This document shows positions 63,683-64,000 of a stretch of DNA of 64,000 bases, piece after piece (positions within the stretch are counted from its first letter, which is position 1; each line of letters begins with the position of its first letter). The position numbers were made by a program, and so were the translations under genes. Location of the stretch: NCBI GenBank assembly GCA_028689115.1, contig JAQTWV010000001.1:372001-436000 (forward strand), read 5' to 3'. This DNA is from Candidatus Altimarinota bacterium (GTDB taxonomy: Bacteria > Patescibacteriota > Gracilibacteria > BD1-5 > UBA6164). The notes under the pieces were generated by a model. That model was not told the origin of the DNA, searched no databases, and was given only the letters and a program-made list of their open reading frames with translations.

Positions 63683-64000
63683 ATTAAAAACTAATAATGC
63701 TTGTGAGTTATAAGCATTCAAAGCTCTAGCAACATTTGTATTTAAAGCTCTATTTTCTGATTCATTTATATAATCTATAATTATTTTTTTTATTACATAC
63801 ATTCATTTAGAAAACTCTAAATCTTTTAATCAATTTGATAATTCATCAATAAAATTTATAGTTTTTTCTCCATCAAACCTTAGTTTATTATTATTTAATA
63901 AATGAGATATAAAATCATATATTATATTGCTTAACAATTTTCATCAATTTATTCAATCTTTAAATTGAGTATAATATGAATATGTAGATAATAAAAATTC
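63677..64000 (-). CDS. Partial hypothetical protein (C-terminal 107 codons)
   Basis: The frame enters from the window edge and ends at TAA. The fragment is soluble and helical, rich in Asn, Ile, Leu and Lys, with TGA-encoded glycines (NGGKLL, SNGLKD, SKGMY). The end ENRALNTNVARALNAYNSQALLVF recalls the C-terminal helical region of clamp-loader delta' subunits, but this is too weak to assign. The start lies outside the window. Confidence 0.5.

Overview
The window is AT-rich and only makes sense if UGA is read as glycine. Nearly every gene is broken by in-frame TGA codons that fall on conserved glycines (Walker A motifs, the Nudix box, the rhomboid GxS motif, HATPase G boxes), while genes end at TAA or, rarely, TAG. 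This is genetic code 25, known from Absconditabacteria (SR1) and Gracilibacteria (BD1-5), so the window is a chromosome piece from one of these small-genome, host-dependent Patescibacteria. All coordinates below use UGA=Gly. Most genes have no Shine-Dalgarno (SD) motif, are tightly packed or overlap by a few bases, and end at perfect hairpins with T tracts, often shared by converging genes.

Layout. 0.4-1.7 kb: lgt and a rhomboid protease. 1.7-6.8 kb (minus): nusB, then rnc, yggT, ftsW, a MutS that stops before its ATPase domain, and holA. 6.8-10.2 kb: bL32, a response regulator/histidine kinase pair and a secreted coiled-coil protein. 10.2-18.7 kb: a UDP-GlcNAc 2-epimerase-like enzyme, an SPFH protein, an M28 peptidase and an envelope operon (alpha/beta hydrolase, MurF with a membrane extension, DegT aminotransferase, FemAB transferase). 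18.8-30.1 kb: an Asn-rich lipoprotein, UvrD/PcrA, a Nudix hydrolase, TlyA, several unknowns, a secreted NAGPA-type protein, a TrmA/RlmD methyltransferase, PilT and a cNMP-binding protein. 30.1-36 kb (minus): DUF4012 protein, murE, dnaX and a truncated PriA. 36-40.3 kb: a small foreign-looking gene, dnaA, RNase P RNA, adenylate-kinase-like and Trm11-like genes. 40.3-50 kb (minus): an 883-aa unknown, miaB, dcd, a pilin-FISUMP fusion and gltX. 50.2-57.7 kb: clpP, a voltage-gated-channel-like protein, polyprenyl synthase, uppS, an ABC exporter, secF and a DedA protein. 57.7-59.4 kb: a tRNA with an enlarged anticodon loop and an integron-like array of attC-type sites. 59.6-64 kb: an NSUN/RsmB-type methyltransferase, two unusual prephenate-enzyme-like proteins, ychF and a partial gene.

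The genes form a working core for DNA replication, translation and RNA modification, and peptidoglycan and undecaprenyl synthesis (uppS, FPP synthase, murE, murF, ftsW), plus an envelope and pilus layer suited to surface attachment (PilT, pilin-FISUMP).

The most unusual content is: (1) an attC-like cassette array near 58-59.4 kb with no integrase in view; (2) three tiny, SD-led, promoter-plus-terminator gene units (36.1, 51.8 and 53.0 kb) that use GGN for glycine, one of which ends in UGA placed in the loop of its terminator, as if written in the standard code; (3) MutS and PriA genes cut off before essential ATPase parts; (4) a tRNA-like gene with about 27 extra bases in its anticodon loop.
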